NCBI GenBank assembly: GCA_037367405.1
Contig: JAZKJV010011398.1
Span: 62,001-126,000 of the forward strand
Source: Ottelia alismoides
Taxonomy: Eukaryota > Streptophyta > Magnoliopsida > Alismatales > Hydrocharitaceae
Reading direction: 5' to 3'
DNA: 64,000 bases
The position numbers and the translations under genes are program-made. How positions within the stretch are numbered: position 1 is the first letter of the stretch; every line of letters starts with the position of its first letter. This document shows positions 1 to 12,223 of this stretch, piece after piece. The notes beneath the pieces are model-generated. The model made no database searches. It had not been told where the DNA came from and worked only from the letters and a program-made list of their open reading frames with translations.

Positions 1-493
1 CACAAAATCACAGTCCTGGTGACTATCGGGCTCGTCATCAGATGCTCACTCTGACTCTACTGATCTGGCTCTGAGGTCCTAGATTATCTCTATATGTATA
101 CTCTCTCCCTAGACGTGAAAGTACACCATCCCGGTGCACCTTGAAGCTCAAGCAGTGTTAGGAGAATAGCTGCAACATGAGCAACACCTTGTGGATCTCA
201 CCAGTATCGAGCTCTGTTGTAGCTCGTCCTTCATCTTGTTCTCTTTCACAGAAAGGAGTAGGAGGCTCGGAGTTGGTGCATGAAATGGTAGATATGGTTA
301 CTAGAAGGCAGAGAAAGGGTTTTTAGCAAGGATTTTTTGGCAGCTCAGATGATGGAGTAGGCAGTTTCAATCGTCAAATGGAAGAAGCACGTAGCGGAGG
401 AGATGTTTCTGGAGTTTGGGGGAAGGTGAAGGTTGATCGAGAAAGAGATAGAAGGCGGGTGTTGAAGATGTGATTGATGGAGGTATATGGGAA
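1..493. other. Unassigned sequence left of repeat A
   Basis: No convincing gene. The only coding-like hint is near 370-420 on the + strand, where one frame reads a WKKHVAEE-like string that weakly resembles the W...EEATWE pattern of gypsy chromodomains. It is too short to assign. The segment ends where the homology shared with 60578 onward begins. Confidence 0.25.
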
Positions 494-3400
494 TGAAGGA
501 TATGGGAAGATCCTTAAGTGCATCACAGATGTGTAAGGATCACATCATATGCGATCGGGAGTGACTAATCGCACTAGTCGCTCGAGGCAATGGAATTTAA
601 ATTTTTTTCAAATGATGAAACCACATGATACAAGAACACTTCTCGCATCGTTTCATCTAAACCACAAACAAGTGTTAGATTTTCCTCTTAAAGCATGGCT
701 ATGATCGAGTTTCTAAACGAAGATACCTCATGTCTCAAGTCTGATCCGACGGAGGAGACGCTTGCAATCACTTTGATGAGATGTGTGCTCCTCGCAATCC
801 ATGTTAATGATCCAAGTGACGAATCTCCCGATCTCGTCACACGAGATACGACATATTCTTCACAAGCGAGGCACTGATGAATCTGCATTTAATCATCTTT
901 ATTCTTTTATTTTAGCTTAAAATCGTTGATAAAATACCTGTATATATTGATAAATTCATATTCTTACTATCATGCATCTGTGTATAAATATTATACATTT
1001 GTTACTATTTTAACCTAAAATAAATAAATAAATAAAGGAAAAATAAAGAAAATAAAAGATTGTATATATGTAATAGAGACATGCTGACCTGAACCCCGAG
1101 AGAAGGCCAATACTTGACCTGATCGACAAAGAATAAAGTAGGAGAGATCGTGTCATTAATCAAAAAATCCAAAGAATTTGTAAACATTTTTCATTTATTC
1201 TATGTATATTTGTATAAACATTACACTATTTTATTTGCCCATAAATTAATGTCAAATTAAATAATTTTCTTAACGGAAGTTGTAAACAAAAATGTTTCCT
1301 AAATAATAAAATTACTTGTAAAATAAAATTTTGTACAGAATAAAAGTAACCATACTCGGAAAAAGCTGTAAAGCGATAATTGAAAGACCAATTCCAGCTC
1401 CATATGAACTTGAATTGAATCAAACACACTTCCACCGTATTCTAAATTAAATTATCTTTAAAATGGTAGTGGTTTCATAATTTGGAGTTACGATTTGAAA
1501 AATGGATTTCTGGGGTGGTTTTCGCAATTTTACCATTTATTTATTATATATATTTATCCATATATTTTTTTATACATAATGAATTTGTAAATAATTGTAA
1601 ATATTTTTTAATAATTTTCTCAAATAAAAATAAAAATTAAAATATTTTTAAAATTTAAAATAACATAATTTCCTTATTTAACCATGTATATAATATATCA
1701 TATGTATATATTATATGTATATAATTAATTTCCTTAAATAACCACCACAAAAAACTAAATAATTATAATTTATTATTTAAATTAATAAAGTGACAAAAAT
1801 AATTTATTTATTTATTTATGTGAATAATGTATCACATATATATAATTTAATTAATTCCTTAATTAATCCACCATTAAGGTGGCTTTTTATGTTATTGGTA
1901 TTTATTATTATTTTAATTAAAATAATTACGAAAACTATTTTATTTATTTATTTATTTCCACCATTAGCATCCTGCTTTTTTTTCTCTCCATTCAAATTTT
2001 TAAATTGAAATTTATTATTATTTTAGAACGATGCCCAACCTCCGAGCCATTCGGTGATAGAGAGTCGGCCCTCGTCGAGGCCATCATGACATTCATCCAC
2101 TCCATGGTGAGATCCATTTTATTTCTCATTTTAATCTTTTATCTAGATAATTTTAGGTTTAATTTTTGTCTTGATTTCATTGTTAATTTTTAATTTTAGA
2201 TCTTAGCCTTTCATTCTTAATCAATCATCACGATTCGATCCGCCCCTAATTTCCGATCATTACATCCACCTTCGATTTCCCATCGTTTCTTATCTATCTC
2301 TTGTGATCTCTCATCTCTAGCCACGTACGGTGGTCGGGGAGACTTGGTTCTCTTCCATCACAACCACTAGAACCGTTTTCATTCACATCATCTATTTTTT
2401 ATTTGGGACCGAGCAATCATGCTCGAGTCATTGTTTTTTATTACAGATACAAGAATTTCAAAAAAGAAAAAGTACTAAAAAATATATAAAAATCAATTGC
2501 TACTTTAATAATAATAATAAGTTGGCGGCAGGGCCACCACTGCCCACTCCCAGCAGCCGTCGACCAACCCATCCACCGCCAAGAGCTCGCGACTGCCTTC
2601 ACTCCCATCTGCACTACCATTGAGCGACGGGGGCGTACATCACCTCCTCCACTGGACTCCGTCGCTCTTCACACCACCACACGACCTCAGAACTTCATCG
2701 CTCCATCACCAGACTCTGCCTGAAGACCACCATCACCATCCACGCCATCCCGCAGGACAGCCTCCACCCACACAACCGATCGTTGTGCACCGCCGCTCCT
2801 CCGATCTTCACCGCCACTCAAAGTCAAGCCACCGATCAACCTCCTCTGCATCCAACCCACGCTGCCGCCTTTGATTGCGAGAATAAAAGAGAGGGGCGAC
2901 ACCCCCTTTCCCCTAGGGCATGCAAGAAACGACGAACAGGAAGCCCCCAATTGAAAAGTATTATTTTTTTGGGAAAATTTGCATTTCACCCTCCGACATT
3001 TCAGAAATTGCAAAAGATACCCCGCTAGAAATGCATGTGCTGCACATGCTTTAGTTGGATAAGTTGCGATTTTAACCTGCTTTTATTTATTATTATATTT
3101 TAATTCAAAAACATTAAATAATTGCTTTTTAATCCTTGTTTTCCAGACTCTGTTTGCTTGCTTTATCATTAAAATAAATACTTTTCATGCTCATAAATTC
3201 TTTGAAAAGAAAGTTAGACCCCTGTTGTCTTCCTTTTCATAGTTTAATTTTTGTATTGCAGTCTATTGTCATTTGCTATCATTAAAAATCAAAAACCGAT
3301 ACATTTTTCATTGTTTGCAATTAGAAAATTCATAAAAATTCAAATATTGCATCAAAAATTTTTAAAAAATAGAATAGTTTTATTTTTGTGCATTTTATTT

Positions 3401-4607
3401 TCTGTGCAACTTCCACGCATTAATCATTTTTTAAACCAAAAAAATTATAAAATACCAAAAATCTTATAAAAATCATAGAAAATTGTAAAAAAATCTAAAA
3501 ATAGCGATTACACTTCTTGTTTGTAGATAATTCATTATAGTTTTCAAGAAAAATATATCTAGTAATTTTTTAGTTCATTTTAATTTTAAAATTGAAACAT
3601 ATTCATGTATGCTCGCTGTTTGATTTTTCTCCTTTTTTATTCATTTTAAAAATCTTAAAAATTTAAAAAACCTCCTAAAAATCTCTAAAAATAGTGAAGA
3701 TATATTAAAACAAAAAATTGAAACATTTTTTTATTATTTTCTACTATATTTTAAAAATCAAAAATAGATCTTTATTTATATAAACTTTCTTTGTAAATTA
3801 TATTTTATGATAATTATAAAAATATTAAAGCTAAAAACTAATAAAAATAAAAATCATAAAAAACCAAGATAGTTGCATTTGAATCCCCTTTTCTCTTATA
3901 ATTGATTTTCTTCTATTATTAGAATAACCCTCGGGATTTTTAACCTCCCTGAATTCGATCCTCTTGCTATACATGTAAATTAAATTGCAAAACTCTTGCT
4001 ACATTTTTTGTAATTATTTCGGCTTGAGAATAAAATGTTTTTTGTTGGGGGATTATTTGGGTTGCGACGACGACACATTTATTCAATAATTCTAAACCCC
4101 AAAAATCTCGCCCAACAGGCGCATCGAACGAAAGGGAGATCCACAAGCAAACAATCTGACAGCATAACAACGATGTTGTGACGATGGCGATTCTCTCTAG
4201 GGCTCCTTGGTGGATGGCCACAATGAGAGAGAGAGAAGAGAGAGAGAGACTTGGTGTGTAGATAATGAGACAGAGAGAGAGAGAGCATATGTTGTTGTTT
4301 TCTTGTTGTAACTTGAAGATCAATGGGTGCCTCTTCTTATATAGTGTTTTTTGGAGTCCATGGATCCCAATCCATGTGCACACAAATCACACGGATGAGA
4401 TTGATTTGTGTTTCTTCTAATGGCCATGATCTTGCTATAAAAACACAACAATAATTTATTTAATTAAATTAAATATATATTGAATAATCGATATAAATTA
4501 ATTTCAATTAAATCAATTATCCTTGGAGATAATTGGGAAGGATATAATCATCCAACCACAACAGGGGGAAGGCCACCTACTCCAATTAGGAGTTGGTGGC
4601 TGTCAAC
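494..4607 (-). repeat. LTR-like repeat A, copy 1 (interrupted)
   Basis: Positions 494-874 and 4118-4607 match 60583-60954 and 60955-61430 in the same order, and match the 52.7-54.4 kb region in reverse orientation. On the minus strand this copy has a TATA-like CTATATAAG around 4335-4344 and its last bases are CCTTCA, so I read it as the promoter-to-3'-end part of a long LTR. The internal part near GGTTACCTCTTGAAGC is also related to the LTR in repeat B. The copy is split at 875-4117 by another insertion and cut at about 4607 by a LINE. The lineage of the parent element is unknown. Confidence 0.6.
875..4117. mobile_element. 3.2-kb TG...CA insertion, probable solo long LTR
   Basis: The insert starts TGATGAATC and ends CCCAACA. 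It is flanked by GGCAC (870-874) and GGCGC (4118-4122), a 5-bp TSD with one G-to-A change. Repeat A copy 3 has the uninserted site GGCGC at 60950-60954. There is no primer site, polypurine tract or pol coding inside, and I saw no terminal direct repeat, so a solo LTR is the simplest reading. The last 200 bp (CTCGGG..., CTTGCTATACATG...) resemble the 3' part of long Ty3/gypsy LTRs of the Athila/Tat kind. Most of the insert is AT-rich; 2520-2940 is GC-richer and low-complexity. An orientation cannot be fixed. Confidence 0.55.
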
Positions 4608-5901
4608 CACTCAAAGCACAGTCCTCCTCGGAAACCTTGGGCACCCCCAACCCCAACCACTTCCAAGATCTCGTGGATCGGGTCGACATGACGCCCCTGA
4701 AGTGCTCCACAATAGCAGACCCCATCGCGCTATCCCCCACATAGCACTTCCCACCCACAGAAATAGCACGCAGTGAATTGTTACGCTTCCTCCCACTAGC
4801 AGCCCTGTGAAAGAATGCCGTGTTTGCATCTCCATCTTTGAGCCATTTCATCCTGGAGCGCTGTCGCCACTCGATAGCGCTCTTCTTGTCCTCATCCGCC
4901 ACCATCTTTTGTGCCGAAGACCGCTCCTCGAGCTCGTCCGCTTTCAGATCCCTCTCGTTTTCAACAGAATCAAGCCTCCTAATAATCTCCTCCGCCTCCG
5001 ATCTTAGAGCCACCCTCGACACCCGTGCCTCCCTCTTAAAGAGCGCCAATCTCCTTCGCAAAGAGTCAAGCTTGTGGCCCAGCCTCAAGGCCGCAGACCC
5101 CTCCACAGTGGAAGAAGCCCACAGCTCAGCCACAACATCTCTGAAACGAGGCTCAAGGAGCCAGCAACGTTCGTACCTAAAGAGGCCCTTCAGTAAACGG
5201 GTCTCACCAGAGTCCCACATAATCGGCGAGTGGTCCGAAAAAGCCCTGGGCCTAGAAGAGACCGAGCAAGAAGGAAACATCTCTATCAACCCACCCGATG
5301 CCAAAAAACAATCAAGCCGAGATCGGGAACTGCCGCTCCTCCAGGTGTAGTTGATATCAGAAGCCACCAAATTCTCCAAGGCCAAGGAGTCCACAAGCTC
5401 CGCAAAAATCGATGACCCCGGGTCCCGCCCCCTCCCTCGCCCGAGGGCGATCAGAGGAGTGAAGGGTCACATTGAAATCTCCCCAATCATCCAAGGGAGT
5501 CCCACAAAAGCAAGTCCCGCGGCACGCATGTCCTCCCAGAGCTCGTCTCTTTTGATATGACAACAAGGCCCATAAATGCAAGAAAAAGCGATCGGAGAGG
5601 CCGTGTCACCCCTCACCAGCACCACCGATAGCATATGTCTCCCCATAATAGAAGAATCGAACGTAAAAGCGGCCGACCTCCACGCAATGAAAAGGCTCCC
5701 CGCCGCACCAACCGCATCCAAGGCCGTAAAACCATCCATCGCCCCCGCACCAAAGGAGCGCCACAGAGCATCATCCATCCCCCGCAACTTCGATTCCTGG
5801 ATCAAGGCAATATCACAACCCCACTCCGACAACCGGGCGCCCAGAGCCTTTCTCTTCATATCGTCCCCTAGCCCCCTCACATTCCAGGATAGAACTTTCA
5901 T
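4603..5901 (-). pseudogene. LINE ORF2 N-terminus: AP-type endonuclease, truncated
   Basis: This is the start of a LINE ORF2, which in intact elements nicks the target DNA and reverse-transcribes the element RNA. It begins MKVLSWNVRGLGD at 5901, the usual plant LINE start. Endonuclease motifs follow in order: N in NVRGLG, E in IQESKL, D in GGDFN, and SDHSP near 5230. The frame shifts around 5490 and 5430, so the protein is broken. After SDHSP comes the linker with the conserved DANTAFFHRAASGRKRNN-like string near 4820, then the element stops at about 4608, before the reverse transcriptase proper. The ATG overlaps the stop of ORF1 (TAATG on the minus strand, 5903-5899). Confidence 0.8.
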
Positions 5902-7725
5902 TAAAATGGGTGGCGACGCCCTCCAGAATGCGCAAGGCCAGCCGCCTCCGCCACAGTGTCTCTCAACAACGCACAAGTAAGAATTGGCGCGAACCCCGTA
6001 CGGGATCTGCTCCTCCTACGATATCGTTTCCCCGATCTCTTATCAGAACGTGATCCCAGATCGACATCACCGCCCGCATCCGACGGACACAACACAGGGC
6101 TTGGCAAGGCGAGGAGAGGCGAGCCCTCATCAACTTTGGAATAAGGCCCCAGAATGGACAGCGAACTCGATCCCACCACATTAGGTAAGCCATCAACCGG
6201 AGGAAGAACTGAGCCAGACAAGGCCTGAACAGTAGGAGGATCATGAAACACGACCGCAATAGGACCCACCCCAAAGATGGGCCCAAGAGAAGACCTGGAG
6301 GGATCCGGATTCGAATCCGCAGAGTAAAAGGAGGTTTCCCCTGCGGACCAAGATCCGAATTTCCCCGATCCGCCGAAGTTCACAGAAGGGAGACCCGACC
6401 ACGGGCCCGAATAGGAAACGCTCAGCGCACGGTCCACCTTCCAGCCGAGAATAGAATCAACCTCGGGCGGTCCCCCCTTAGGCATATCGCCACTTAAGGA
6501 GAAATCACACGAGAACCGAGAAAAACCATTGAAGGGGCGCGGGCAATCAAGCCAGGGGGCCGACGCTTCGCGAAGGCCCCCATGCAGCGCCAGCTGGCCA
6601 ACGGGAGACGAGGCGACATCGACAACCGCAGGGGCCAACGCCCCGATCGAGGAGACCGCCGGCCCCGCCACCACCTGCGGCGGAGCCAGAGGCTCCAAGA
6701 AAGAGATCTCCACCGGGAACCGGAACCGACCAGCCGAGAGGGTGTCAACGAACACCTTGCCCAAAACGTCTTCGAGCAAGCTCCTGCCACACTCCAAAAG
6801 AACCCGAGTGGCCTTCCAATCGGAGGTCGGCACACAACCATCACCCACAATCGCCAGCAGCTCCCCCCAGCGCCGAAGAACCTGCCCCAAGCCATGCACC
6901 CTACGAGAGAGGAAAGGAACCCCTCGCATCTCCACAACACAAATTTCAACATCGACGCAAGCTCCATCGTCGTACCGCAAAGGTCTCCAGGAGATGTCCT
7001 CAAAATCATCACTCGTCAACAAGCTTCGACGCTCCTCCAAAGACAAGCCACGAACACAGCATCTGGAGTTGTCCAAAACAACCACGTCTCCACCGAACAA
7101 GGATCCCAGGAATCCATGCAAACGCAAGCCAACGTTGCTCCAATCAACTTCTTTACGTAGGGCTAGCCCCACAGCAACTCCATCACACCCACCCCCCTTC
7201 ACGAACTGCCCATGCAACGCACCTTCTTCCGACTTTTCCCTCCCCCTCCCTTGAAGAGCATCTTTCACCGCGTCCCTCCCACCAGCCCACTCCTTCTTGA
7301 CATCGCCGGCAAAAGGAAAAGCCGAAGCTCCAGCCAGACCCTTCGCATGAAGAGGAGACCTAGAACCACGAACCACCTGCGCAAAAGACCTCGATCCCTT
7401 CCCTCCCACAGGAACCAAGTCCAAAGAAGCAGCATGCAAAGCTCCCTCCCCCCCGGGTGAGGGAGAGTCCTTGCGAACAAAAGAAACCGCCCGGGCGAAA
7501 CCGAAACAGCAGGAAGCTTTCTTGTGGCCAACCCTTCCACAACCGTAGCATCTTGTAGGAAGCCCACATGCCGATGCAATATGGCCACGGTCGCCACATC
7601 TAAAACATCGCTTACCCGGCTTCTTGTGAGAAACACGAACCCATGCACCACTCCCCTCTTGATCATCGGGCTCGAGCACGACATCTTCAACACTCCCCCG
7701 GTTTACCTCCTTTCCTTTAACGTAG
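5901..7725 (-). CDS. LINE ORF1 (Gag-like, two CCHC zinc knuckles), 5'-truncated
   Basis: ORF1 of plant LINEs encodes an RNA-binding protein that packages element RNA. The open frame on the minus strand is long and uninterrupted, ending TAA at 5901-5903. Near its N-terminal end are two knuckles, CFRCGDRGHIASAC and CYGCGRVGHKKASC (about 7500-7610). The N-terminal DUF4283-type region normally found upstream is missing because the element is cut at the inversion near 7725; the apparent start at 7847 lies in sequence belonging to the sense-oriented half. The remaining 500-odd residues are rich in Gly, Ser, Pro and Val without a recognised fold. The frame is remarkably clean compared with ORF2. Confidence 0.7.
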
Positions 7726-9150
7726 ACCTGTTTGGTTGCTTGTCCGGTTTGATGATCAATAGGCAGAAGTCGGTGCTCGTTCCACTCGCGATGGATGACG
7801 TGGAGTGCAACAGGCTCACGGAGCGGGCGAGATGCCCCCGGGGACACTTGCCGATTAACTATATGGGGCTACCTCTTGTTGCGAGCAGATTGAGAAAGTC
7901 AGATTGGGACTGTGTGGTGCGGAGGTTGGAAGAGCGGCTTGAGGGATGGAAGGCGACCACTCTATCCAAGGGTGGGAAGCTTACCCTGCTGAAGCATGTT
8001 CTGTCCACCATTCCAGTGTTTTTCTACTCCACGTGACTGATGCCTGTTGGGGTGAGAAGGAAGGTGGAGGCTCTGATGAAAGCCTTCTTCTGGTCGGATG
8101 GCAGGCAAACGGGAAAGGGGTTCCACCTGGTCGCCTGGAAGGATGTTGCGGTGCCAATCTCGGAGGGGGGGGCTTGGTATTCGAGATGTGGAGCTGATGA
8201 ACAAAGCTTTGCTTTCGAAGTGGGCGGTGCGGATATGGGGCAAGTCCGACTCTTTGGTCTTACGTCTGCTGAGATCGATCTATGGTGTCGCTGGGGATTT
8301 GGTGGCTCAGAGGATACGTCATGAGTCTCCCTTATGGTTGGGTATTCGTGCTGTGCTTCCTGGGCTTGTGCCCTTCCTCCGTCCGAGGTTGGGGAATGGC
8401 CTCCGGTTCCGTTTCTGGCAGGATGATTGGACTGGGGAGGGGGGTGCTGGCCACCTGTTTCCCTAGGCTGGTGGCTTTAGCTGCAGACAGAGGGGTGCGT
8501 GTGGTCGAGGTGGCTGATTCGGGATCGTGGGCTCCAAGGTTTCTTTCTGATCTCTCAGATCAGAGGGTGGAGGACTTTCTGCAGCTACTATCCGAGCTTC
8601 CCTCTGTTGGGGAGATGACTGGTGCCCTAGACCACTTCGTCTGGGCTGATGGTAAGTTCTCGGTGAAGTTGGCGTACCGGAAGTTGAGAGCTGGAACAAT
8701 GGTAATTGATGAAGACCTTTGCGCGGACATGAAAGTTATTTGGGCGGCCAAGATCCCTACTCGGGTCAAAGTCTTCCTTTGGTGCCTTAGGAGAAGCCTC
8801 CTGTGTGATAAGGTGAGGAGGGGGAGGATTCTGGGTACAGCGGACCTGCAGTGTGACATATGCGAGGAGGAGGTGGAGGACGCAGACCACATCTTCTTCT
8901 GTTGCAGGACATCGGCACAGGTTTGGGATGCTGCGGGGACTTCTTGGGTCCAGACTTCCGGCCTGGGTCCTTTCTGGAGGTCTATCCCGGTAGGGCTTGG
9001 GTCCTCTGGGGATGTGTCCATGCCCTTCGCTGTTTTATGGGCTATCTGGCTTGGCAGGAATGACCGTATTTTCAAGGGGCAGCGTTTCTATTGGGAAAAT
9101 GTAATCACTCATTGTAATGCTATCTGTAATTTCTGGAACTCTATCTGATG
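7726..9150 (+). pseudogene. LINE ORF2 C-terminus: end of RT region and zf-RVT
   Basis: The sense half begins within the reverse transcriptase region (FGCLSGLMINRQKSV), a few residues after where YADD would be, and continues through LPINYMGLPL and KLTLLKHVLSTIP, typical of the plant LINE thumb region. A stop at 8034-8036 and frame changes near 8040 and 8280-8460 break it. The C-terminal region (about 8740-8930) has the zf-RVT pattern: AKIPTRVKVFLW, then CDICEEEVEDADHIFFCC. The ORF ends at 9148. The 3' UTR (9151-9232) ends in an A-rich tail, AAAGAAAAAAA. Confidence 0.8.
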
Positions 9151-9614
9151 TACCTTTTGTTACTTAATGATTTTTTGGTGTGGTGACTCCCACCTTGGGG
9201 GAGGGCTCCCCCTTCTTTTCTAGTCAAAGAAAAAAATAACAATAATATTTTCAAAATTAACAACCAAAAGCTATATGACAGAATTGATGACCTAACATAA
9301 CAAATGATCTAACAACCTATCTAATTTTAAACCAATCACTCTAATTATACTAATGCGTGAGATGCAGTTGGCCTCTAGCTCTGACGTGGGGAGATGCCTT
9401 GCAAGAGGTTGCAGAGGTACAAATCATGTAAGAAGTAGGCTGGGTCTCTGATGCAAGATGTGGTGAGGGTCTGTCATAGAAAGTTCACTTTGGTAGGGCC
9501 CTTGTCTGTGGCCTCCGATGGGCAGTTGTTTTTTGTACTGTATAAAGGAACCAATATAATTTGAATATTGCCAAAGATGCGAGTGTGGTGCCTACCACCG
9601 CAAGGGCCCCACAT

Positions 9615-11440
9615 GTTTCTGTATGAAAGTTATCAGTTGTAACGTTTGGGGTCTCGGAGACCCAGAGAAGCGGAGAATGGTCAGGAGGTTGTTCTTCAAG
9701 TGACATGGTGATGTACTTTTACAAGGAACCAAGATACGGTCTTGGACCCACTGATTGTGGAACTAGGTTGGTGGGGTCTGGATTCTTGGAATTTGGACCT
9801 GTGGATGAGGTAGCCAGTTCGTGAGGGTTCCTTGTTGTATGTAATGGTGATTGTTTTAATCAACTGTCCGAGCATGCTGGTTCACACATGATCTCCTACC
9901 TCTTTGGAGACAAGCACTTCAGTGATGCCAAAGCTTTCTCGAGTATCGATGGGCCTACTCGTGCAACACTTAGACCGAGGTTGTGGGATGATTTGAGGGA
10001 TGCCTACATGCATTTCTTCGATCGCTTGGTTGATTGGGGACGACTTTAATGTCAACTTGTTTGCAGCTTACTGCCCTCGTTTGCAAGGTGGATGAGATCA
10101 AGGTTCATCTGTCTTCATGGACACGATCCAACTTCTACAGTTGGAGGTGTTCAATGCATCTCACTGCCGATTTACTTGATGGAACTCTGGATCCAAATCC
10201 AAATTGGACGGGTATCTTTGCTATGGACATTTGTTGGCTGCTTTTCCTTTGGCTTACATCTCGTCATTACCTCGTTTCAGATTAGGCCACACCTCATTGC
10301 TTTGGACCTTGGGAAAGCAGATGGTTTGACGCATTTTCTATCAGTCTGAGAAGGCTTGGTGGCTTGAATCAGGATTTAAGGAGATGATTGGATTCATCTT
10401 TTGCTCTTTGTTATCAACAAAGATTGTGTCGAAGCACTTTGCGCTTTTGAGTGATAGAGCTCACAAATGCCAAAAGTCTCTTTTAAACAAATTAGTCGTA
10501 GACACAAAATTAATTGCTATTGCTTAAAACTTCCCCTAGCTCAACCACCAAAAGTAGATAATGAAGACATAGATGGATTACTAGCTTTAGTTAGGCAATC
10601 GACAACGATGTAGGAGGTAGAGAAAAGACCCTAATAGAAATGGACTTCGTCTATTCCTTCCATAAGGGCCCCTATCTTATAGCCCTACTTCTTAAACTAA
10701 AAGAAAACTAGACCTCGAAGTTTTGGTCCTCATTCTAGTATGAGGGAACGATCATGGTCAAGCTTTTTCGCAAGCTAGAGGCTGGTTGATGGAAGCTTTA
10801 GGCACATAAGGATGTTCATGCGACACACGGAGTTCACTGCACGGAGGCCCATGTGGGTCTAGTTTAGTTGGATTGGGTAGAGGACACCTTGGATTTTGAT
10901 GTTTTTGAGCTTGTTAAGCTGGTTAGCTTCTAAAGAACCATTCAAGAGGAGGACATGAAGCAAGAGGTCGAATGGAGATAACGCTCCAGACAACATTTGA
11001 TTAGTGAGAGTGATGCCAACACTATATGTTTCCACTCGATAGCCAACTACAAGAGGCGATGTGATTACATTCATACTGTTCTAGTTGATAACGATCATGT
11101 TCAAGGGGACAATGATGCGGGGGTGGCGATAGTGATTTTTTTCTGTAGGACAAGTTGGCGAGGTGTCTACGGTGGTTGTAGGTGGAGTAGGCAAGGGACA
11201 TCTACCTTATCTTCAGAACATGCATGGGAACTCATAAAGGAGTTTGGTCGTGCTGAGGTACAAGCTGTCGTTTGATGGTGCACATGGGCATGATGGATTT
11301 CCGATTCTCTTTTTCAAAGAATTTTGACCGATGGTCAACTCTAATGTTATGGATGTGATAAATGATTTTGCTTCATATAACCATGGGTTTGAGAGGTTGA
11401 ACAGAATTTGTCAAGCCATATGCCATATTTAGTGTCAAAT
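9615..11440 (+). pseudogene. Decayed LINE ORF2 (endonuclease to start of RT)
   Basis: The frame begins MKVISCNVWGLGDPEKRRM near 9625, the same kind of endonuclease start as the LINE at 5901. Further motifs are a GDDFNVNLF-like string near 10045, a diverged xHTSLLWTLGK string near 10290 (in place of SDHAPLLW), DANTICFHSIANYKRR near 11010, and an RT-start fragment ending NHGFERLNR near 11400. Stops and frameshifts occur throughout. The reverse transcriptase core is absent. The same gene in the same state is present in copy 2 of repeat B. Confidence 0.65.
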
Positions 11441-12223
11441 TTCTGCTAAACAATAGTTTGTCTATAATGCACAATAATCATTGGAGTAACTATAAACACA
11501 TTTAAATCTAATTGCTCACGAACAACTCATGTCTAGCATGTTTATCGGTGTATTGACTACGATACTAGTTTATTGAAGATGCTTATAGTTACTAGAAGCC
11601 TTGGTTGAACAAGTATAATCCTCATTTTCCTGTACAATTATATACTATAGTTCTACTAGTATACTAATAGGGTTTGGCTGGAGAAGAAATTCAGAGAAGG
11701 GATGAGGAAGGAGAAGAATGTGCTTGTTGGGACAAGATTTTGGTGGAGAAAGCCCGAAAATGTGCAGGAGGGAGAGGGAAGAAAGAAGAGATAAATGGAG
11801 AAACTCCACTTTAATTTCAATTTGAAATATCCCTTCACAATGACTACCATCCCCTTTATATAGAAGTGTTTATTTCACGTTTCATGACATGAAAACATTT
11901 ACCAAAAATAATTTTGTTACAGATCCGTGAATACATGCAAAACAATGTCACTGCGAGGACATTTCGCATTATTATTTTTGTACCTTTGGAACTAATAATC
12001 GGCTACTGTTTTGAGACATATTTAGACATTCTAAATACATTTTATTATCCAAAAAAACTCATCCGAACAATGCATAAACAAGAGCTTTTCATGTTAGCAA
12101 AAAATATTCGATATTTACATCATATGCAAAAACCACAAGTCCCCACGCATCCGATGTAGAAGACCTTGTTCCCTAAGGGTCTGGATCACATCCAAGACCT
12201 TTAACCTGGCTTTGATATCACTT

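Larger units (their letters stand above)
4608..9232 (+). mobile_element. LINE with inverted 5' half (twin-priming structure)
   Basis: Two oppositely oriented parts of one LINE-type element meet near 7725. The left part (4608 to about 7725) is antisense and carries ORF1 and the endonuclease start of ORF2. The right part (about 7726-9232) is sense and carries the end of the reverse transcriptase region, the zf-RVT region, a 3' UTR and an A-rich tail. The central reverse transcriptase with its YADD motif is missing. Reading left to right, the inverted part runs from internal sequence to the 5' end and then joins the 3' segment, which is the order twin-primed reverse transcription produces. I could not find a target-site duplication: the left flank is repeat A and the right flank is repeat B. 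Confidence 0.7.

Noticed and set aside
2330..3028. Overlapping open frames on both strands (84-108 codons) as genes
   Set aside because: Several frames are open at once in a GC-rich, His/Pro-rich stretch, which indicates low complexity and not coding selection.
4608..9232. Target-site duplication for the inverted LINE
   Set aside because: I compared the sequence left of 4608 with that right of 9232 and saw no convincing repeat. The flanks belong to different repeats, so later rearrangement is possible.
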